Part shown: positions 46,515 to 57,155 of the stretch, piece after piece
Position numbering within the stretch: position 1 is the stretch's first letter
Layout: each line of letters opens with the position of its first letter
DNA from: Pseudomonas fluorescens
GTDB taxonomy: Bacteria; Pseudomonadota; Gammaproteobacteria; Pseudomonadales; Pseudomonadaceae
Length of the DNA: 64,000 nt
Assembly: GCF_001708445.1 (NCBI RefSeq)
Contig: NZ_CP015637.1
Coordinates: 676,001-740,000, forward strand
Reading direction: 5' to 3'
The notes under the pieces: model-generated
The model's input: only the letters and a program-made list of their open reading frames with translations
Database searches by the model: none
What the model was told of the DNA's origin: nothing
Translations under genes and position numbers: made by a program

Positions 46515-46814
46515 GGCGATATCCTTTCAATCACTTGAGTTCATGCACTTCTAATCGACGGCGTGCGTTCAAAAACTACGACCACAACCCTACCCCATCG
46601 TGCCAGCGCGTGCGGCGCTTTTAATCAAACGGGCGGTTGGCGAACTTCCGACTATAAAGGATGCACGCCATTTCCGCTGCGCGACTAATAGGTCGGTAAC
46701 TGAATACCAGGGACATGCAGTTAATTGACGTATGACACTCATCGAACGGAAAAGAGGTGCTAGCATAGAGCCATCAGTTCGACCTCAGCATGCACCCTAA
46801 CTAGTAGTCAGGAT

Positions 46815-48485
46815 ATGACCGAGCCAGAAGATCCCAGCCGTGAGCGCCTCAAGCACCATTTTGCCCAGCGGGTAATTCATCAAGCACGTCAAATTCTTGA
46901 GATCTGGCAGCGCCTGCAACGCAGCGAATGGTCCAGCGCCGACCTTTCCGAACTCAGCGAAGCCAACCTGCGCCTGCTGCGCTTCGCCGAGCGCTTCGAA
47001 CAGCCGGAGCACGGCCAACTGGCGCACCATATCGGCGAGTCACTCAAGGCCGTGGACGAAAATCGCGGCCGCCTGAGCAGCCAACTGATCACCGAACTCA
47101 ACCGCTTGATGCAACGCCTGTCCCGCACCGGCCTGCGCCAGGGCGACCAGCTGGAACAAACCTTCCTGCCGCCGATGCGCAAGCCGATCTACGTAATGCT
47201 CGCCGATCATGACCGCGCCGAACGCCTGGCCAAGCAGCTGGAGTTCTTCGGTTTGAGCGCCCAGTCCCTGGACAGCGTGGCAGCGTTCCGCGCATGCATG
47301 GCCGACCGCCTGCCATCGGCGATTGTGATGGACGTGGATTTTTGCGGCCCGGGCCTGGGCCTCCAGTTGGCCGCCGAAGCCCAGGAAGGTCTGGAGCAAA
47401 AGCTGCCGTTGCTGTTTTTCAGCCTGCACGAAACCGATACCCCGACCCGCCTGGCGGCCGTACGCGCTGGCGGCCAGGAATTCCTCACCGGTACGCTGGA
47501 AGCCTCGAGCCTGCTGGAAAAGATCGAAGTGCTGACCTGCGTCGCCCAGTACGAACCCTATAAAGTGTTGATCATCGACGACTCGCGGGCCCAGGCCCTG
47601 CATACCGAGCGTTTGCTCAACAGCGCCGGCATCGTCACCCGCACCTTGATCGAACCGATCCAGGCCATGGCCGAACTGGCGGACTTCCAGCCCGACCTGA
47701 TCATCCTCGACATGTATATGCCGGCCTGCACCGGCACTGAACTGGCCAAGGTGATTCGCCACAATGACCGCTATGTCAGCGTACCGATCATCTACCTGTC
47801 GGCCGAAGACGACTTGGATAAACAGCTGGACGCCATGAGCGAAGGCGGCGACGACTTCCTCACCAAGCCAATCAAGCCGCGCCACCTGATCACCACGGTG
47901 CGCAACCGCGCCGCCCGTGCGCGCAACCTCAAGGCGCGGATGGTGCGTGACAGCCTGACCGGGCTGTACAACCACACCCATATCCTGCAATTGCTCGAAG
48001 ACTGTAGCTTCCGCGCGCGCCGCGAGAACAAGCCGTTGAGCTTCGCCATGCTCGATATCGACCACTTCAAGCGAGTCAATGACAGCCACGGCCACCCCAT
48101 GGGCGACCGGGTGATCAAGAGCCTGGCGTTGTTTCTCAAGCAACGTTTGCGCAAGACCGACTACATCGGCCGCTATGGCGGTGAAGAATTTGCGATTGTA
48201 ATGCCCGACACCGACTTGGAATCGGCCTGCAAGGTGCTGGATGAAATTCGTGGCCGCTTTGCCGAAATTCACTACCCGGCCCAGCCCCAGGATTTGTGGT
48301 GCACCTTCAGCGCCGGGCTGGTGGAGCTGTGCGACGGCTCCGACAGCCTGATGATGGCCGCCCAGGCCGATGAAGCGCTGTACCGCGCCAAGGACGCCGG
48401 GCGCAATCGCGTACAAGCGGCGCGCACATCAAAGCAAAGTGCCATCTTTTCACCGGAATCCAGTGATTCCGTCATAACTCTGTAA
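46815..48485 (+). CDS. gcbA: Response-regulator diguanylate cyclase, GcbA-type
   Basis: A 556-aa protein: an N-terminal alpha-helical region (1-120), a degenerate receiver domain (about 125-245, IVMDVDF), an intact receiver domain (about 250-370, phosphoacceptor Asp299 in [12 protein letters not shown] in the acidic pocket) and a GGDEF domain (380-540). The active site is GGEEF (455-459) with the product-inhibition I-site RKTD (446-449) five residues upstream. It makes c-di-GMP, which promotes surface attachment. Gene order (followed by ctpL, aroQ, accBC) matches PA4843/GcbA. About 300 bp upstream has no gene and no clear operator. Confidence 0.87.
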   Translation: MTEPEDPSRERLKHHFAQRVIHQARQILEIWQRLQRSEWSSADLSELSEANLRLLRFAERFEQPEHGQLAHHIGESLKAVDENRGRLSSQLITELNRLMQRLSRTGLRQGDQLEQTFLPPMRKPIYVMLADHDRAERLAKQLEFFGLSAQSLDSVAAFRACMADRLPSAIVMDVDFCGPGLGLQLAAEAQEGLEQKLPLLFFSLHETDTPTRLAAVRAGGQEFLTGTLEASSLLEKIEVLTCVAQYEPYKVLIIDDSRAQALHTERLLNSAGIVTRTLIEPIQAMAELADFQPDLIILDMYMPACTGTELAKVIRHNDRYVSVPIIYLSAEDDLDKQLDAMSEGGDDFLTKPIKPRHLITTVRNRAARARNLKARMVRDSLTGLYNHTHILQLLEDCSFRARRENKPLSFAMLDIDHFKRVNDSHGHPMGDRVIKSLALFLKQRLRKTDYIGRYGGEEFAIVMPDTDLESACKVLDEIRGRFAEIHYPAQPQDLWCTFSAGLVELCDGSDSLMMAAQADEALYRAKDAGRNRVQAARTSKQSAIFSPESSDSVITL

Positions 48486-48537
48486 CGCAAACGCAATAAC
48501 TTCAGGCACTTATCTTCGCTGTCGGTTGAAATTACGC

Positions 48538-50499
48538 ATGCGCCTGAAGCTGCTGACCAATCTCAATACCCTCCTGCTGGTGGCCGTATGCCTGGCCCTT
48601 GGGGCGACGCTGTGGTGGTCGCAACGAGCGCTTGAGCGCCCCTATTTGTTGATGGAACGCTACCTGAGCCTGTCGCAGACCTTCCAGAACCAGGCCGCGC
48701 GCAATATCGACGACTACCTGGCCAGTGGCGATGCCCTACGCTTGAGCAGCGCCAGCCAGAGCCTGGAAAACCTGCTGAAACACCTGGACGAACTGCCGAC
48801 GGCACTGGCGCAAAACCTGCGGCCCAGCCTGGTGGAACTGGATGCCTTCAGCAAAACCGACCTGCTCGCCGCTGGCAAACTGGCCGGCGACCCACAAGCC
48901 CTGTTGCTGCAAGCCGAGCGCGAACTGGGCGCAAACCTGGAGCAGTTGAGCCGGTACGCCATCGGCGTCAACACGCCGGACGCCGCGCGCTACTTGCCGC
49001 CGCTTTTAGCCGCCGCCCAACACCTGGGCAAGCTGTCCCTGGCCCGCGACAAGCTGGTGAGCAGCGGTCGCGCGGAGCTGGCCGATGATGTGGAGCGTGA
49101 AGTCGGCACTATCCGCAGCCAGGCAGACCTGCTGGAGCAATTGCCATTGCTTGGCGTCAAGGCCAGCACCGAGTCCAACACCGATGACTTTTCCGCGTTG
49201 ATGGGCCTGGAAAACAGCGAAAAAACCGAAGCCCAGGACACGGGCGTCGACCTCAAGCGCGAACTCAACAGCCTGCTGACCCGCTACCCCGCCGAACTCA
49301 AGCGCACCCGCGAGCAGATCCAGCAACGCACCGCCCTGGCCGCCAGCACCCACCTGAAAATCACCGCCGTGCAGCAGGCCATCGCCAGCCTGGAACCGGT
49401 GGTGCGCGGGCAGCATGCGCAGATCCAGGGTGAAGTGCGCCTGATGCAAGGGGTGATGATTGGCCTGATCCTGTTGATCGCGCTGCTGATCGACACCCTC
49501 CAGCGGCGCTTGGCGCGGGTGCTGACCAACCTGGCACCGGCCTTGTCGACATGGGCCGAAGGTGACTTCAGCCAGCCGATTGCCCTGGGCAAGACCAACC
49601 GCGAACTGCGCGATATCGAGGCGTCCTTGAACCGGCTGCGCGCCTATCTGGTGGACCTGGTGGGCACCATTCGCGGCAATGCCGAAGAAGTGGCCGGCAG
49701 CAGCCGGGCCCTGGCCGAGTTGAGCAGCGGCCTGCACGATGGCGCCGAACGCCAGGCCGGGGATACCGCGCAGATCCGCGATTCCCTGGGCGAACTGGAA
49801 GCGACCATCCAGCAGGTGGCCGGCGATGCCAGCCAGGCTGCCGGCGCCAGCCGCAGCGCGGGCCAGGCGGTCGAGCAAGGCCAGCGGGTGATCGGCCTGA
49901 GCCTGACCGGACTGCATGCGCTGGTAGGCGAAGTGCAGCAAAACGCACAGATGATCGAAAAACTCGCCGAAGAGTCCGCGACTATCGGTGGGGTGCTGAC
50001 AGTGATCCGTTCGATTGCCGACCAGACCAACCTGCTGGCACTCAACGCCGCCATCGAAGCCGCACGTGCCGGTGAGGCCGGGCGCGGTTTTGCCGTGGTC
50101 GCCGACGAAGTACGCACCCTGGCCCAACGTACCGCTGGCGCCACCGCCGAAATCCAGGGCTTGATCACCGGCCTGCAAACCGCGGCCCACCAATCGGTGC
50201 AGGGCATGCGCGCCCAGGTCGAACACGCCGAGGCCACCGCCCAGCAAGCCCAGGCAGCGGACGGCGCCCTGGATGAAATCGTCAGCGCGATCCAGACCAT
50301 CTCCGACACCGCCGTGCGCATCGCCGATGTGACCGCGCAGCAGAGTGGCGCGGTGAGTGAGATTCGCGATAACAGCGAGCGGATTCACCAACTGGGTGAG
50401 GATAATTTGCTGCGCATCGGCCAGGGACGTAGCCAGGGTGAGCACCTGCTGGTGCTGGGTGGGCAGCTCAATACCGCCGTAAAAGCCTTCCGGGTCTGA
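48538..50499 (+). CDS. ctpL: Methyl-accepting chemotaxis protein, CtpL-like
   Basis: A chemoreceptor of about 653 aa. TM1 is near residues 10-28 ([20 protein letters not shown]), followed by a long periplasmic helical sensor (30-300) that fits the HBM class, TM2 near 303-320 ([13 protein letters not shown]), HAMP, and the cytoplasmic hairpin ([20 protein letters not shown], then [17 protein letters not shown]). In P. aeruginosa CtpL (PA4844) mediates phosphate taxis. Two starts are possible: ATG 48538 (used) and an upstream TTG at 48526; neither has a good ribosome site. It lies 52 bp after gcbA. P. aeruginosa has dipZ next; here aroQ follows. Confidence 0.84.
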   Translation: MRLKLLTNLNTLLLVAVCLALGATLWWSQRALERPYLLMERYLSLSQTFQNQAARNIDDYLASGDALRLSSASQSLENLLKHLDELPTALAQNLRPSLVELDAFSKTDLLAAGKLAGDPQALLLQAERELGANLEQLSRYAIGVNTPDAARYLPPLLAAAQHLGKLSLARDKLVSSGRAELADDVEREVGTIRSQADLLEQLPLLGVKASTESNTDDFSALMGLENSEKTEAQDTGVDLKRELNSLLTRYPAELKRTREQIQQRTALAASTHLKITAVQQAIASLEPVVRGQHAQIQGEVRLMQGVMIGLILLIALLIDTLQRRLARVLTNLAPALSTWAEGDFSQPIALGKTNRELRDIEASLNRLRAYLVDLVGTIRGNAEEVAGSSRALAELSSGLHDGAERQAGDTAQIRDSLGELEATIQQVAGDASQAAGASRSAGQAVEQGQRVIGLSLTGLHALVGEVQQNAQMIEKLAEESATIGGVLTVIRSIADQTNLLALNAAIEAARAGEAGRGFAVVADEVRTLAQRTAGATAEIQGLITGLQTAAHQSVQGMRAQVEHAEATAQQAQAADGALDEIVSAIQTISDTAVRIADVTAQQSGAVSEIRDNSERIHQLGEDNLLRIGQGRSQGEHLLVLGGQLNTAVKAFRV

Positions 50500-50528
50500 C
50501 CCCCCGCCAGGCGCCAGGTGAACAACAA

Positions 50529-50621
50529 ATGTGGGAGGGGGCTTGCCCCCGATAGCGGAGTGTCAGTCGACATCTATGTGACTGATCCACCGCTATCGGG
50601 GGCAAGCCCCCTCCCACATTT
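50529..50621. repeat. REP inverted pair (GTGGGAGGGGGCTTGCCCCC type)
   Basis: AATGTGGGAGGGGGCTTGCC at 50529 and the inverted partner ending CCCTCCCACATTT at 50621, with about 35 nt between. It lies in the 298-bp gap between ctpL and aroQ, where no other gene is seen. Confidence 0.85.
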
Positions 50622-50797
50622 GATCGCTACAGGTTTCAAGACGGTATTACCCATGACCGGATCCCAGGCCTCAGTCATAAATTTTGCGCTATCCTCGCTA
50701 ATCGTGCCGCCTACTGCATAGAACTGGACAGTCACAAAGGCTTTGCGGCATAGTCGCCGGGTTCTGCCGTACCCACATCAATAACAAGGAACAGCCG

Positions 50798-51253
50798 ATG
50801 GCGACCTTACTGGTTCTTCACGGACCCAACCTGAACCTGCTCGGCACCCGTGAACCGGGCGTCTACGGGGCAGTGACCCTCGATCAGATCAACCTTGATC
50901 TGGAACGACGGGCCCGTGATGCCGGCCACCATTTGCTCTACCTGCAAAGCAATGCCGAGTACGAATTGATTGATCGCATCCATGCCGCGCGCGGCGAAGG
51001 CGTGGACTTTATCCTGATCAATCCCGCCGCTTTTACGCATACAAGCGTTGCATTACGTGACGCGTTGCTGGCGGTGAGCATCCCATTCATCGAAGTGCAT
51101 TTGTCCAACGTGCACAAACGCGAACCTTTCCGCCATCACTCTTACTTCTCCGACGTAGCGGTAGGAGTGATCTGCGGCCTTGGCGCCAGCGGTTACCGAC
51201 TGGCCCTGGAGGCCGCCCTGGAACAGCTTGAAGAACAGGCCAAGCGCCCCTGA
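50798..51253 (+). CDS. aroQ: Type II 3-dehydroquinate dehydratase
   Basis: A 151-aa type II dehydroquinase of the shikimate pathway. It begins [20 protein letters not shown], with the catalytic Tyr in GVYGAVTL and His in [20 protein letters not shown]. It forms dodecamers in other bacteria. It is the first gene of the conserved aroQ-accB-accC block. An AAGGAA site precedes the ATG. Confidence 0.95.
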   Translation: MATLLVLHGPNLNLLGTREPGVYGAVTLDQINLDLERRARDAGHHLLYLQSNAEYELIDRIHAARGEGVDFILINPAAFTHTSVALRDALLAVSIPFIEVHLSNVHKREPFRHHSYFSDVAVGVICGLGASGYRLALEAALEQLEEQAKRP

Positions 51254-51277
51254 CCGACCCTTGGGAGTTGATGATTC

Positions 51278-51739
51278 ATGGATATCCGTAAAGTTAAGAA
51301 ACTGATCGAACTGCTGGAAGAATCCGGTATCGACGAGCTGGAAATCAAGGAAGGCGAAGAGTCCGTACGGATCAGCCGTCACAGCAAGACCCCGGCCCAA
51401 CAGTTCTACGCACCACAAATGCAAGCACCGGCACCTGCTGCCGCGCCGGCCGCCGCACCTACTGCTGCCGCTGCTCCAGCCGCACCGGCCGCGCCAGCGC
51501 TGAACGGCTTCGTGGTCAAGTCGCCAATGGTCGGTACGTTCTACCGCACCCCGGCACCGACCTCGCCAGCCTTCGTTGAAGTAGGCCAGACCGTGAAAGT
51601 GGGCGACACCATCTGCATCGTGGAAGCGATGAAAATGATGAACCACATCACCGCTGAAAAAGCCGGCGTCGTCGAATCCATCCTGGTAGAAAACGGTCAG
51701 CCGGTTGAGTACGACCAGCCGCTGTTCACCATCGTTTGA
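51278..51739 (+). CDS. accB: Biotin carboxyl carrier protein
   Basis: A 153-aa BCCP of acetyl-CoA carboxylase: N-terminal dimer region ([20 protein letters not shown]), an Ala/Pro-rich swinging linker (residues 49-75), and the biotinyl domain with the acceptor Lys119 in EAMKM. It carries CO2 between AccC and the carboxyltransferase. It lies 24 bp after aroQ and 17 bp before accC. Confidence 0.96.
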   Translation: MDIRKVKKLIELLEESGIDELEIKEGEESVRISRHSKTPAQQFYAPQMQAPAPAAAPAAAPTAAAAPAAPAAPALNGFVVKSPMVGTFYRTPAPTSPAFVEVGQTVKVGDTICIVEAMKMMNHITAEKAGVVESILVENGQPVEYDQPLFTIV

Positions 51740-51756
51740 ACCGCGGAGCGCCTTCG

Positions 51757-53118
51757 ATGTTGAAACCTGCGAAGAAACTGCAAAAAGTCCTGATCGCCAA
51801 CCGCGGCGAGATCGCGCTGCGTATCCTGCGCGCCTGTAAGGAAGAGGGCATCAAGACCGTCGCTGTTTACTCGACGGCCGATACCGAATTGATGCACGTG
51901 AAACTGGCGGACGAAAGCATCTGCATCGGCCCGCCACTGGCCACGAACTCGTACCTGAAAGTCTCGAACATCATCGCGGCCGCTGAAGTGACCGGCGCTG
52001 ATGGCATCCACCCGGGCTACGGCTTCCTCGCGGAAAACGCCGATTTCGCCGAACAGGTGGAAAAATCCGGGTTTGCCTTCATCGGCCCGAAAGCCGAAAC
52101 CATTCGCCTGATGGGCGACAAGGTCTCGGCCAAGGACGCCATGATCGCCGCCGGCGTACCCACCGTGCCTGGCTCCGACGGCCCGCTGCCTGAAGACGAG
52201 GCAACCGCCCTGCGCATTGGTCGCGAAGTCGGTTACCCGGTGATCATCAAGGCCGCCGGTGGCGGTGGTGGTCGCGGCATGCGCGTGGTGCACAAGGAAG
52301 AAGAACTGATCGAAGCGGCCAAGCAGACCCGCTCGGAAGCTGCCGCCTGGTTCGGCAACCCGATGGTCTACCTGGAAAAGTACCTGACCAACCCACGTCA
52401 CGTGGAAGTGCAGGTTCTGTCTGACGGCCAGGGCCACGCCATCCACCTGGGTGATCGCGACTGCTCGCTGCAACGTCGTCACCAGAAGGTACTGGAAGAA
52501 GCACCAGCACCGGGCCTGGACGAGAAAGCCCGCCAGGAAGTCCTGGCGCGCTGTGTCAAGGCGTGCATCGACATCAACTACCGTGGCGCCGGTACCTTCG
52601 AGTTCCTCTACGAGAACGGTCGCTTCTACTTCATCGAGATGAACACTCGCGTGCAGGTAGAGCACCCGGTTTCGGAGATGGTCACCGGTATCGACATCGT
52701 CAAGGAGATGCTGAGCATCGCCGCCGGCAACGTGTTGTCCTTCACCCAGGACGACGTGAAGATCCACGGCCACTCCCTGGAGTGCCGGATCAACGCCGAA
52801 GACCCGAAGACCTTTATCCCGAGCCCAGGCCTGGTCAAGCACTTCCATGCCCCAGGCGGCAACGGCGTTCGCGTCGATTCGCACCTGTACAGCGGCTACA
52901 AGGTCCCGTCCAACTACGACTCGTTGATCGGCAAGCTGATCACCTGGGGCGCCACCCGCGACGAGGCCATGGCCCGTATGCGCAACGCCCTGGACGAAAT
53001 CGTGGTCGACGGCATCAAGACCAACATCCCGCTGCATCGGGACCTGGTTCGCGATGAAGGCTTCTGCGAGGGTGGTGTGAACATTCACTACCTGGAACAC
53101 AAGCTGGCCAACCAGTAA
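51757..53118 (+). CDS. accC: Acetyl-CoA carboxylase, biotin carboxylase subunit
   Basis: A 453-aa ATP-grasp enzyme that carboxylates biotin on AccB. Motifs are [42 protein letters not shown] (glycine-rich loop), [19 protein letters not shown] and [18 protein letters not shown]. The ATG at 51757 is used, as the upstream seven codons are not typical and the family starts MLKPA-like. Confidence 0.96.
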   Translation: MLKPAKKLQKVLIANRGEIALRILRACKEEGIKTVAVYSTADTELMHVKLADESICIGPPLATNSYLKVSNIIAAAEVTGADGIHPGYGFLAENADFAEQVEKSGFAFIGPKAETIRLMGDKVSAKDAMIAAGVPTVPGSDGPLPEDEATALRIGREVGYPVIIKAAGGGGGRGMRVVHKEEELIEAAKQTRSEAAAWFGNPMVYLEKYLTNPRHVEVQVLSDGQGHAIHLGDRDCSLQRRHQKVLEEAPAPGLDEKARQEVLARCVKACIDINYRGAGTFEFLYENGRFYFIEMNTRVQVEHPVSEMVTGIDIVKEMLSIAAGNVLSFTQDDVKIHGHSLECRINAEDPKTFIPSPGLVKHFHAPGGNGVRVDSHLYSGYKVPSNYDSLIGKLITWGATRDEAMARMRNALDEIVVDGIKTNIPLHRDLVRDEGFCEGGVNIHYLEHKLANQ

Positions 53119-53132
53119 GTGCTCCACCCAAC

Positions 53133-53154
53133 AAAGCCGCCTTCGGGCGGCTTT
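53133..53154 (+). terminator. Intrinsic terminator after accC
   Basis: AAAGCCGCC and GGCGGCTTT form a perfect 9-bp stem with a TTCG tetraloop, then GTTGTTT. It closes the aroQ-accB-accC unit. Confidence 0.9.
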
Positions 53155-53195
53155 GTTGTTTGTGGGCCCTCTACTTTGAAGATGTACACAGTCCA

Positions 53196-53286
53196 AATGT
53201 GGGAGGGGGCTTGCCCCCGATAGCGGTGGATCAGTGACAGATACTGAGACTGACACACTGCATCGGGGCAAGCCCCCTCCCACATT
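53196..53286. repeat. REP inverted pair (GTGGGAGGGGGCTTGCCCCC type)
   Basis: AATGTGGGAGGGGGCTTGCC at 53195 and its inverted partner ending CCTCCCACATTT at 53286. It fills most of the 277-bp accC-prmA gap beyond the terminator. Confidence 0.85.
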
Positions 53287-53395
53287 TGACCGGCGTGCAG
53301 TCAGTAGTGTCGTCTTCTGCTGTTCGCTGGCGTAAACTTGCGCGCTTTCGCGACCTCGCTCGTCGCACACTCATTTTTATTCAAAGGTGCCCGCC

Positions 53396-54274
53396 ATGCC
53401 TTGGCTGCAAGTCCGCCTCGCCATCAGCCCAGAACAAGCCGAAACCTACGAAGACGCTTTCCTCGAAGTGGGCGCGGTGTCGGTGACGTTCATGGACGCC
53501 GAAGACCAACCGATCTTCGAGCCGGAACTCAATACCACCCCGCTGTGGTCCCATACCCATCTGCTCGCCCTGTTCGAAGACGGCACCGATGCCGCCGCCG
53601 TCCTCGCCCATATGGAACTGCTCACCGGTGGCCCGCTGCCAGAGCACCACAGCGAAGTGATCGAAGACCAGGACTGGGAACGCAGCTGGATGGACAACTT
53701 CCAGCCAATGCGTTTCGGCCAGCGCCTGTGGATCGTGCCAAGCTGGCATGCCGCCCCTGAGCCGGATGCAGTCAACCTGCTGCTCGACCCGGGCCTGGCT
53801 TTCGGTACCGGCACCCACCCGACCACGGCCCTGTGCCTGGAATGGCTGGACGGCCAGGACCTGACCGACAGCCACGTGCTGGACTTCGGCTGCGGCTCGG
53901 GGATCCTGGCGATTGCCGCCCTGCTGCTGGGCGCCAAGGAAGCCGTGGGCACCGACATCGACGTGCAAGCCCTGGAAGCCTCCCGCGACAACGCCGGGCG
54001 CAACAACATCCCTGAAGGCAAATTCCCACTGTACCTGCCGGAGCACTTGCCCCAGGTGCAAGCCGATGTGCTGGTGGCCAACATCCTCGCCGGCCCGCTG
54101 GTCTCCCTGGCGCCGCAGCTGTCGAGCCTGGTCAAGCCGGGTGGCCGCCTGGCGCTGTCGGGTATCCTTGCCGAGCAAGGCGAAGACGTTGCCGCCGCGT
54201 ACGCGAAGGATTTCGAGCTGGATCCGATCGCCAACCGCGATGGCTGGGTACGCATCAGCGGGCGTCGGCGCTAG
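53396..54274 (+). CDS. prmA: Ribosomal protein L11 methyltransferase
   Basis: A 292-aa SAM-dependent enzyme that trimethylates L11. It begins [21 protein letters not shown], with the N-terminal substrate domain, [17 protein letters not shown], and the SAM motif [21 protein letters not shown] (about residue 163). It ends in motif IV-like [11 protein letters not shown]. Start ATG at 53396 with an AAAGGTG site upstream. Confidence 0.94.
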   Translation: MPWLQVRLAISPEQAETYEDAFLEVGAVSVTFMDAEDQPIFEPELNTTPLWSHTHLLALFEDGTDAAAVLAHMELLTGGPLPEHHSEVIEDQDWERSWMDNFQPMRFGQRLWIVPSWHAAPEPDAVNLLLDPGLAFGTGTHPTTALCLEWLDGQDLTDSHVLDFGCGSGILAIAALLLGAKEAVGTDIDVQALEASRDNAGRNNIPEGKFPLYLPEHLPQVQADVLVANILAGPLVSLAPQLSSLVKPGGRLALSGILAEQGEDVAAAYAKDFELDPIANRDGWVRISGRRR

Positions 54275-54304
54275 AATGAGCGCTTGCCTGAATCGGATGG
54301 CCGC

Positions 54305-55558
54305 ATGACCGACAGTTTCGTCACCCAATGTCCGCATTGCCAAACGCGCTTTCGCGTCAACCACGCTCAGTTGAGCGTGGCCCGCGGCGTAGTGCGCTGC
54401 GGCTCGTGCCTGCAAGTGTTCAACGCCGCTCGCCAGTTACTCGAGCAGCGCGCCCACGCGCCCGCCGCCGCTGTGGAACCACCGGCGGCCCTTGAGCCAG
54501 CCCCGCAGGCAGCGCCCGAGACAACACGGGCAATCAGCCAGAAGCAGTGGACAGCCGAAGAGCTGGACCTGGATAACCTGGACCTGGACGAAGAACTGGC
54601 CAAGCTGGAACGCCGCGAGATTCAGCACACCCAGCCGGTGGGTGCGGAGCGTCGCCAACCCGGCTCCGACCGCCGGCAAAAAGAAGAGTCCCTCAGCGCC
54701 AGCCGCGATACCGTCAAGGCCGAGGAAGAAAAGTGGGCCGCCAGCCTGTTCAGCGAGCCGCCTGAAGAACGCACCCAAGCCGCTGAAGACGAGCCTGAGC
54801 CAGCCAAGGCAACGGCGCCCCGACAGCGCACCGAACCGTCCATGTCATTCAGCATGGACGATATCGATGACGAACCACCGCTGCATGCCACCCATGACGC
54901 GGCTGAACTCGACCCGCCCGTCACCCCCATTACCGACGAAGCAGACACGGCAGCCCCCGAAGAACGCCCCCTGCCCCGCCGCAAACGCCCGCGCGCCGAG
55001 ACCGGTGCCCACGACGATGTCCTCCAGGACCTGGAAGACGACCCGCTGCACCTCTACGCGCAGAAACGCCCGTCGGGTTGGGGCCGTCGCCTGATCTGGC
55101 TGTTGCTGGTGCTGATCGCCGCCGCCGGCCTAGCCGGCCAGTACATCGCCTACCAATTCGACGACCTGGCCCGCCAGGACGCCTACCGCCCATGGTTCCA
55201 GCAGTTATGCCCGACATTGGGCTGCACCGTGCCGTCGCGCGTCGATATCGCCCATATCAAGAGCAGCAACCTGGTGGTACGCAGCCATCCGGACTTCGCC
55301 GGGGCGCTGGTGGTGGACGCGATCATCTATAACCGCGCGACGTTTTCCCAGCCATTCCCGCTGCTGGAACTGCGCTTTGCCGATTTGAACGGCGGCCTGA
55401 TCGCCAGTCGTCGCTTCAAGCCCGCCGAATACCTGAGTGGCGAGCTGGCCGGGGTGAGCGAAATGCCCTCCCAGACGCCGATCCATATCTCCCTGGACAT
55501 CCTCGATCCGGGCAACAAAGCCGTGAATTACAGCCTGAGCTTCCACTCGCCCGAGTGA
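54305..55558 (+). CDS. Zinc-ribbon and DUF3426 domain membrane protein
   Basis: A 417-aa protein. The N-terminal zinc ribbon is CPHC...CGSC (Cys9, 12, 32, 35), of the MJ0042 type. The middle (50-260) is long, acidic and low-complexity. A membrane helix follows (about 262-282, LIWLLLVLIAAAGLAGQYIAY), then a periplasmic DUF3426 domain (ending ISLDILDPGNKAVNYSLSF). The function is unknown. It begins 30 bp after prmA and matches the gene at this position in P. aeruginosa. Confidence 0.85.
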   Translation: MTDSFVTQCPHCQTRFRVNHAQLSVARGVVRCGSCLQVFNAARQLLEQRAHAPAAAVEPPAALEPAPQAAPETTRAISQKQWTAEELDLDNLDLDEELAKLERREIQHTQPVGAERRQPGSDRRQKEESLSASRDTVKAEEEKWAASLFSEPPEERTQAAEDEPEPAKATAPRQRTEPSMSFSMDDIDDEPPLHATHDAAELDPPVTPITDEADTAAPEERPLPRRKRPRAETGAHDDVLQDLEDDPLHLYAQKRPSGWGRRLIWLLLVLIAAAGLAGQYIAYQFDDLARQDAYRPWFQQLCPTLGCTVPSRVDIAHIKSSNLVVRSHPDFAGALVVDAIIYNRATFSQPFPLLELRFADLNGGLIASRRFKPAEYLSGELAGVSEMPSQTPIHISLDILDPGNKAVNYSLSFHSPE

Positions 55559-55743
55559 ATCGGTTCACGCAGCGAAGCTTTACGATAGATTCCAGACTGA
55601 GTCACCGGCGACCAAACCGGTGGCGATAAAGAAATAACTGTTCAGATTTTATCCAATTCAGCCTTTATCCAGTCATCGAGAGCGGGTATCATGCCAACCC
55701 TTTTTCGAACTCTAATGATCCGGCCCCACAACAGGGAAGTCCT

Positions 55744-56757
55744 ATGTCGGCGGTACGCATCGGCCCATACACATTGCAGAATGGCTTGATTCTCGCCCCC
55801 ATGGCGGGCGTCACCGACCAGCCCTTTCGTCAGCTGTGCAAGCGTTTGGGCGCGGGTCTAGTAGTCTCGGAAATGGTCACCAGCGACATGAGCTTGTGGA
55901 ACACCCGCAAATCGCGGATGCGCATGATCCACGAAGGTGATCCCGAGCCCCGCTCGGTACAGATCGCCGGTGGAGATGCACAGATGCTGGCGGATGCGGC
56001 CCGAGCCAACGTGGAGCTGGGTGCGCAGATCATTGATATCAACATGGGCTGCCCGGCCAAGAAGGTTTGCAACAAGGCCGCCGGTTCCGCGTTGTTGAAG
56101 GACGAGCAGTTGGTCACCGAGATCCTGCAGGCCGTTGTCGCCGCAGTGGATGTGCCGGTGACCCTGAAGATTCGTACCGGCTGGGACCGGGACAACAAGA
56201 ATGGCCTGACGGTGGCGAAGATCGCCGAACAGGCGGGTATTACAGCGCTGGCGGTACATGGCCGCACCCGCGCCGATCTGTACACCGGTGAAGCCGAGTA
56301 CGACACCATTGCCGCGATCAAGCAGGCGGTGTCGATGCCGGTGTTTGCCAATGGCGATATCGATTCAGCCGAGAAAGCCCGGCGCGTGCTGCACGCAACC
56401 GGTGCCGATGGCCTGTTGATTGGCCGGGCCGCCCAGGGGCGACCGTGGATTTTTCGTGAGATCGAGCATTTTCTGCGTACGGGCGAAACCCTGCCGGCAC
56501 CGGAGTTGATCGAGGTGGAACGTATTCTGCTAGAGCATCTGGCCGCCCTGCACGCCTTCTATGGAGACGTGATGGGAGTACGCATTGCTCGCAAGCATGT
56601 CGGCTGGTATCTCGCAACCCTGCCGGGCGCCAGGGAGTTCCGCGCCCACTTCAATCGTTTGGATGATACGGAAGCACAGTGCGCCAACGTTCGTGAGTTC
56701 TTCAGCGAACGTTACAAGAGCCTGGGGACAGGGGACGGAAAGGGGGTGGCCGCATGA
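55744..56757 (+). CDS. dusB: tRNA-dihydrouridine synthase B
   Basis: A 337-aa FMN-dependent enzyme that reduces U17 of tRNA to dihydrouridine. It has the TIM barrel, the active-site Cys in [20 protein letters not shown], and FMN and phosphate contacts in VHGRTR and [18 protein letters not shown]. The dusB-fis arrangement is conserved across gamma-proteobacteria. The stop overlaps the fis start by 4 bp, so translation is coupled. Confidence 0.94.
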   Translation: MSAVRIGPYTLQNGLILAPMAGVTDQPFRQLCKRLGAGLVVSEMVTSDMSLWNTRKSRMRMIHEGDPEPRSVQIAGGDAQMLADAARANVELGAQIIDINMGCPAKKVCNKAAGSALLKDEQLVTEILQAVVAAVDVPVTLKIRTGWDRDNKNGLTVAKIAEQAGITALAVHGRTRADLYTGEAEYDTIAAIKQAVSMPVFANGDIDSAEKARRVLHATGADGLLIGRAAQGRPWIFREIEHFLRTGETLPAPELIEVERILLEHLAALHAFYGDVMGVRIARKHVGWYLATLPGAREFRAHFNRLDDTEAQCANVREFFSERYKSLGTGDGKGVAA

Positions 56758-57074
56758 CGATGATGACCGAGACTTTAGTGAGTGGAACAACACCCGTGAG
56801 CGACAACGTCAATTTGAAACAGCACCTCAACACGCCGAGCGAAGAAGGCCAGACCCTTCGCGGGAGTGTCGAGAAGGCGCTGCACAATTATTTCGCCCAC
56901 CTTGAGGGCGCTTCCGTCACGGACGTGTACAACCTGGTGCTCTCCGAAGTCGAGGCACCCTTGCTCGAAAGCGTGATGAACTACGTCAAGGGCAACCAGA
57001 CCAAAGCCAGTGAGCTGCTGGGCCTCAACCGTGGCACCTTGCGCAAAAAGCTCAAACAATACGATTTGCTGTAA
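56754..57074 (+). CDS. fis: DNA-binding protein Fis
   Basis: A 106-aa nucleoid protein with the C-terminal [25 protein letters not shown] (about 84-106) and central helices for dimerisation. It bends DNA and modulates rRNA and other strong promoters. It overlaps dusB by 4 bp and is followed by an intrinsic terminator. Confidence 0.96.
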   Translation: MTMMTETLVSGTTPVSDNVNLKQHLNTPSEEGQTLRGSVEKALHNYFAHLEGASVTDVYNLVLSEVEAPLLESVMNYVKGNQTKASELLGLNRGTLRKKLKQYDLL

Positions 57075-57091
57075 GCATTCAATCCAACCAG

Positions 57092-57124
57092 AAAGGCGCC
57101 CGCGTAAAACCGGTCGCCTTTTTT
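57092..57124 (+). terminator. Intrinsic terminator after fis
   Basis: AAAGGCG (57092-57098) pairs with CGCCTTT (57115-57121) and is followed by a T-run to 57124. Confidence 0.8.
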
Positions 57125-57155
57125 GCTGACTCCTTTGCTTTTGATGGAAATTGAA

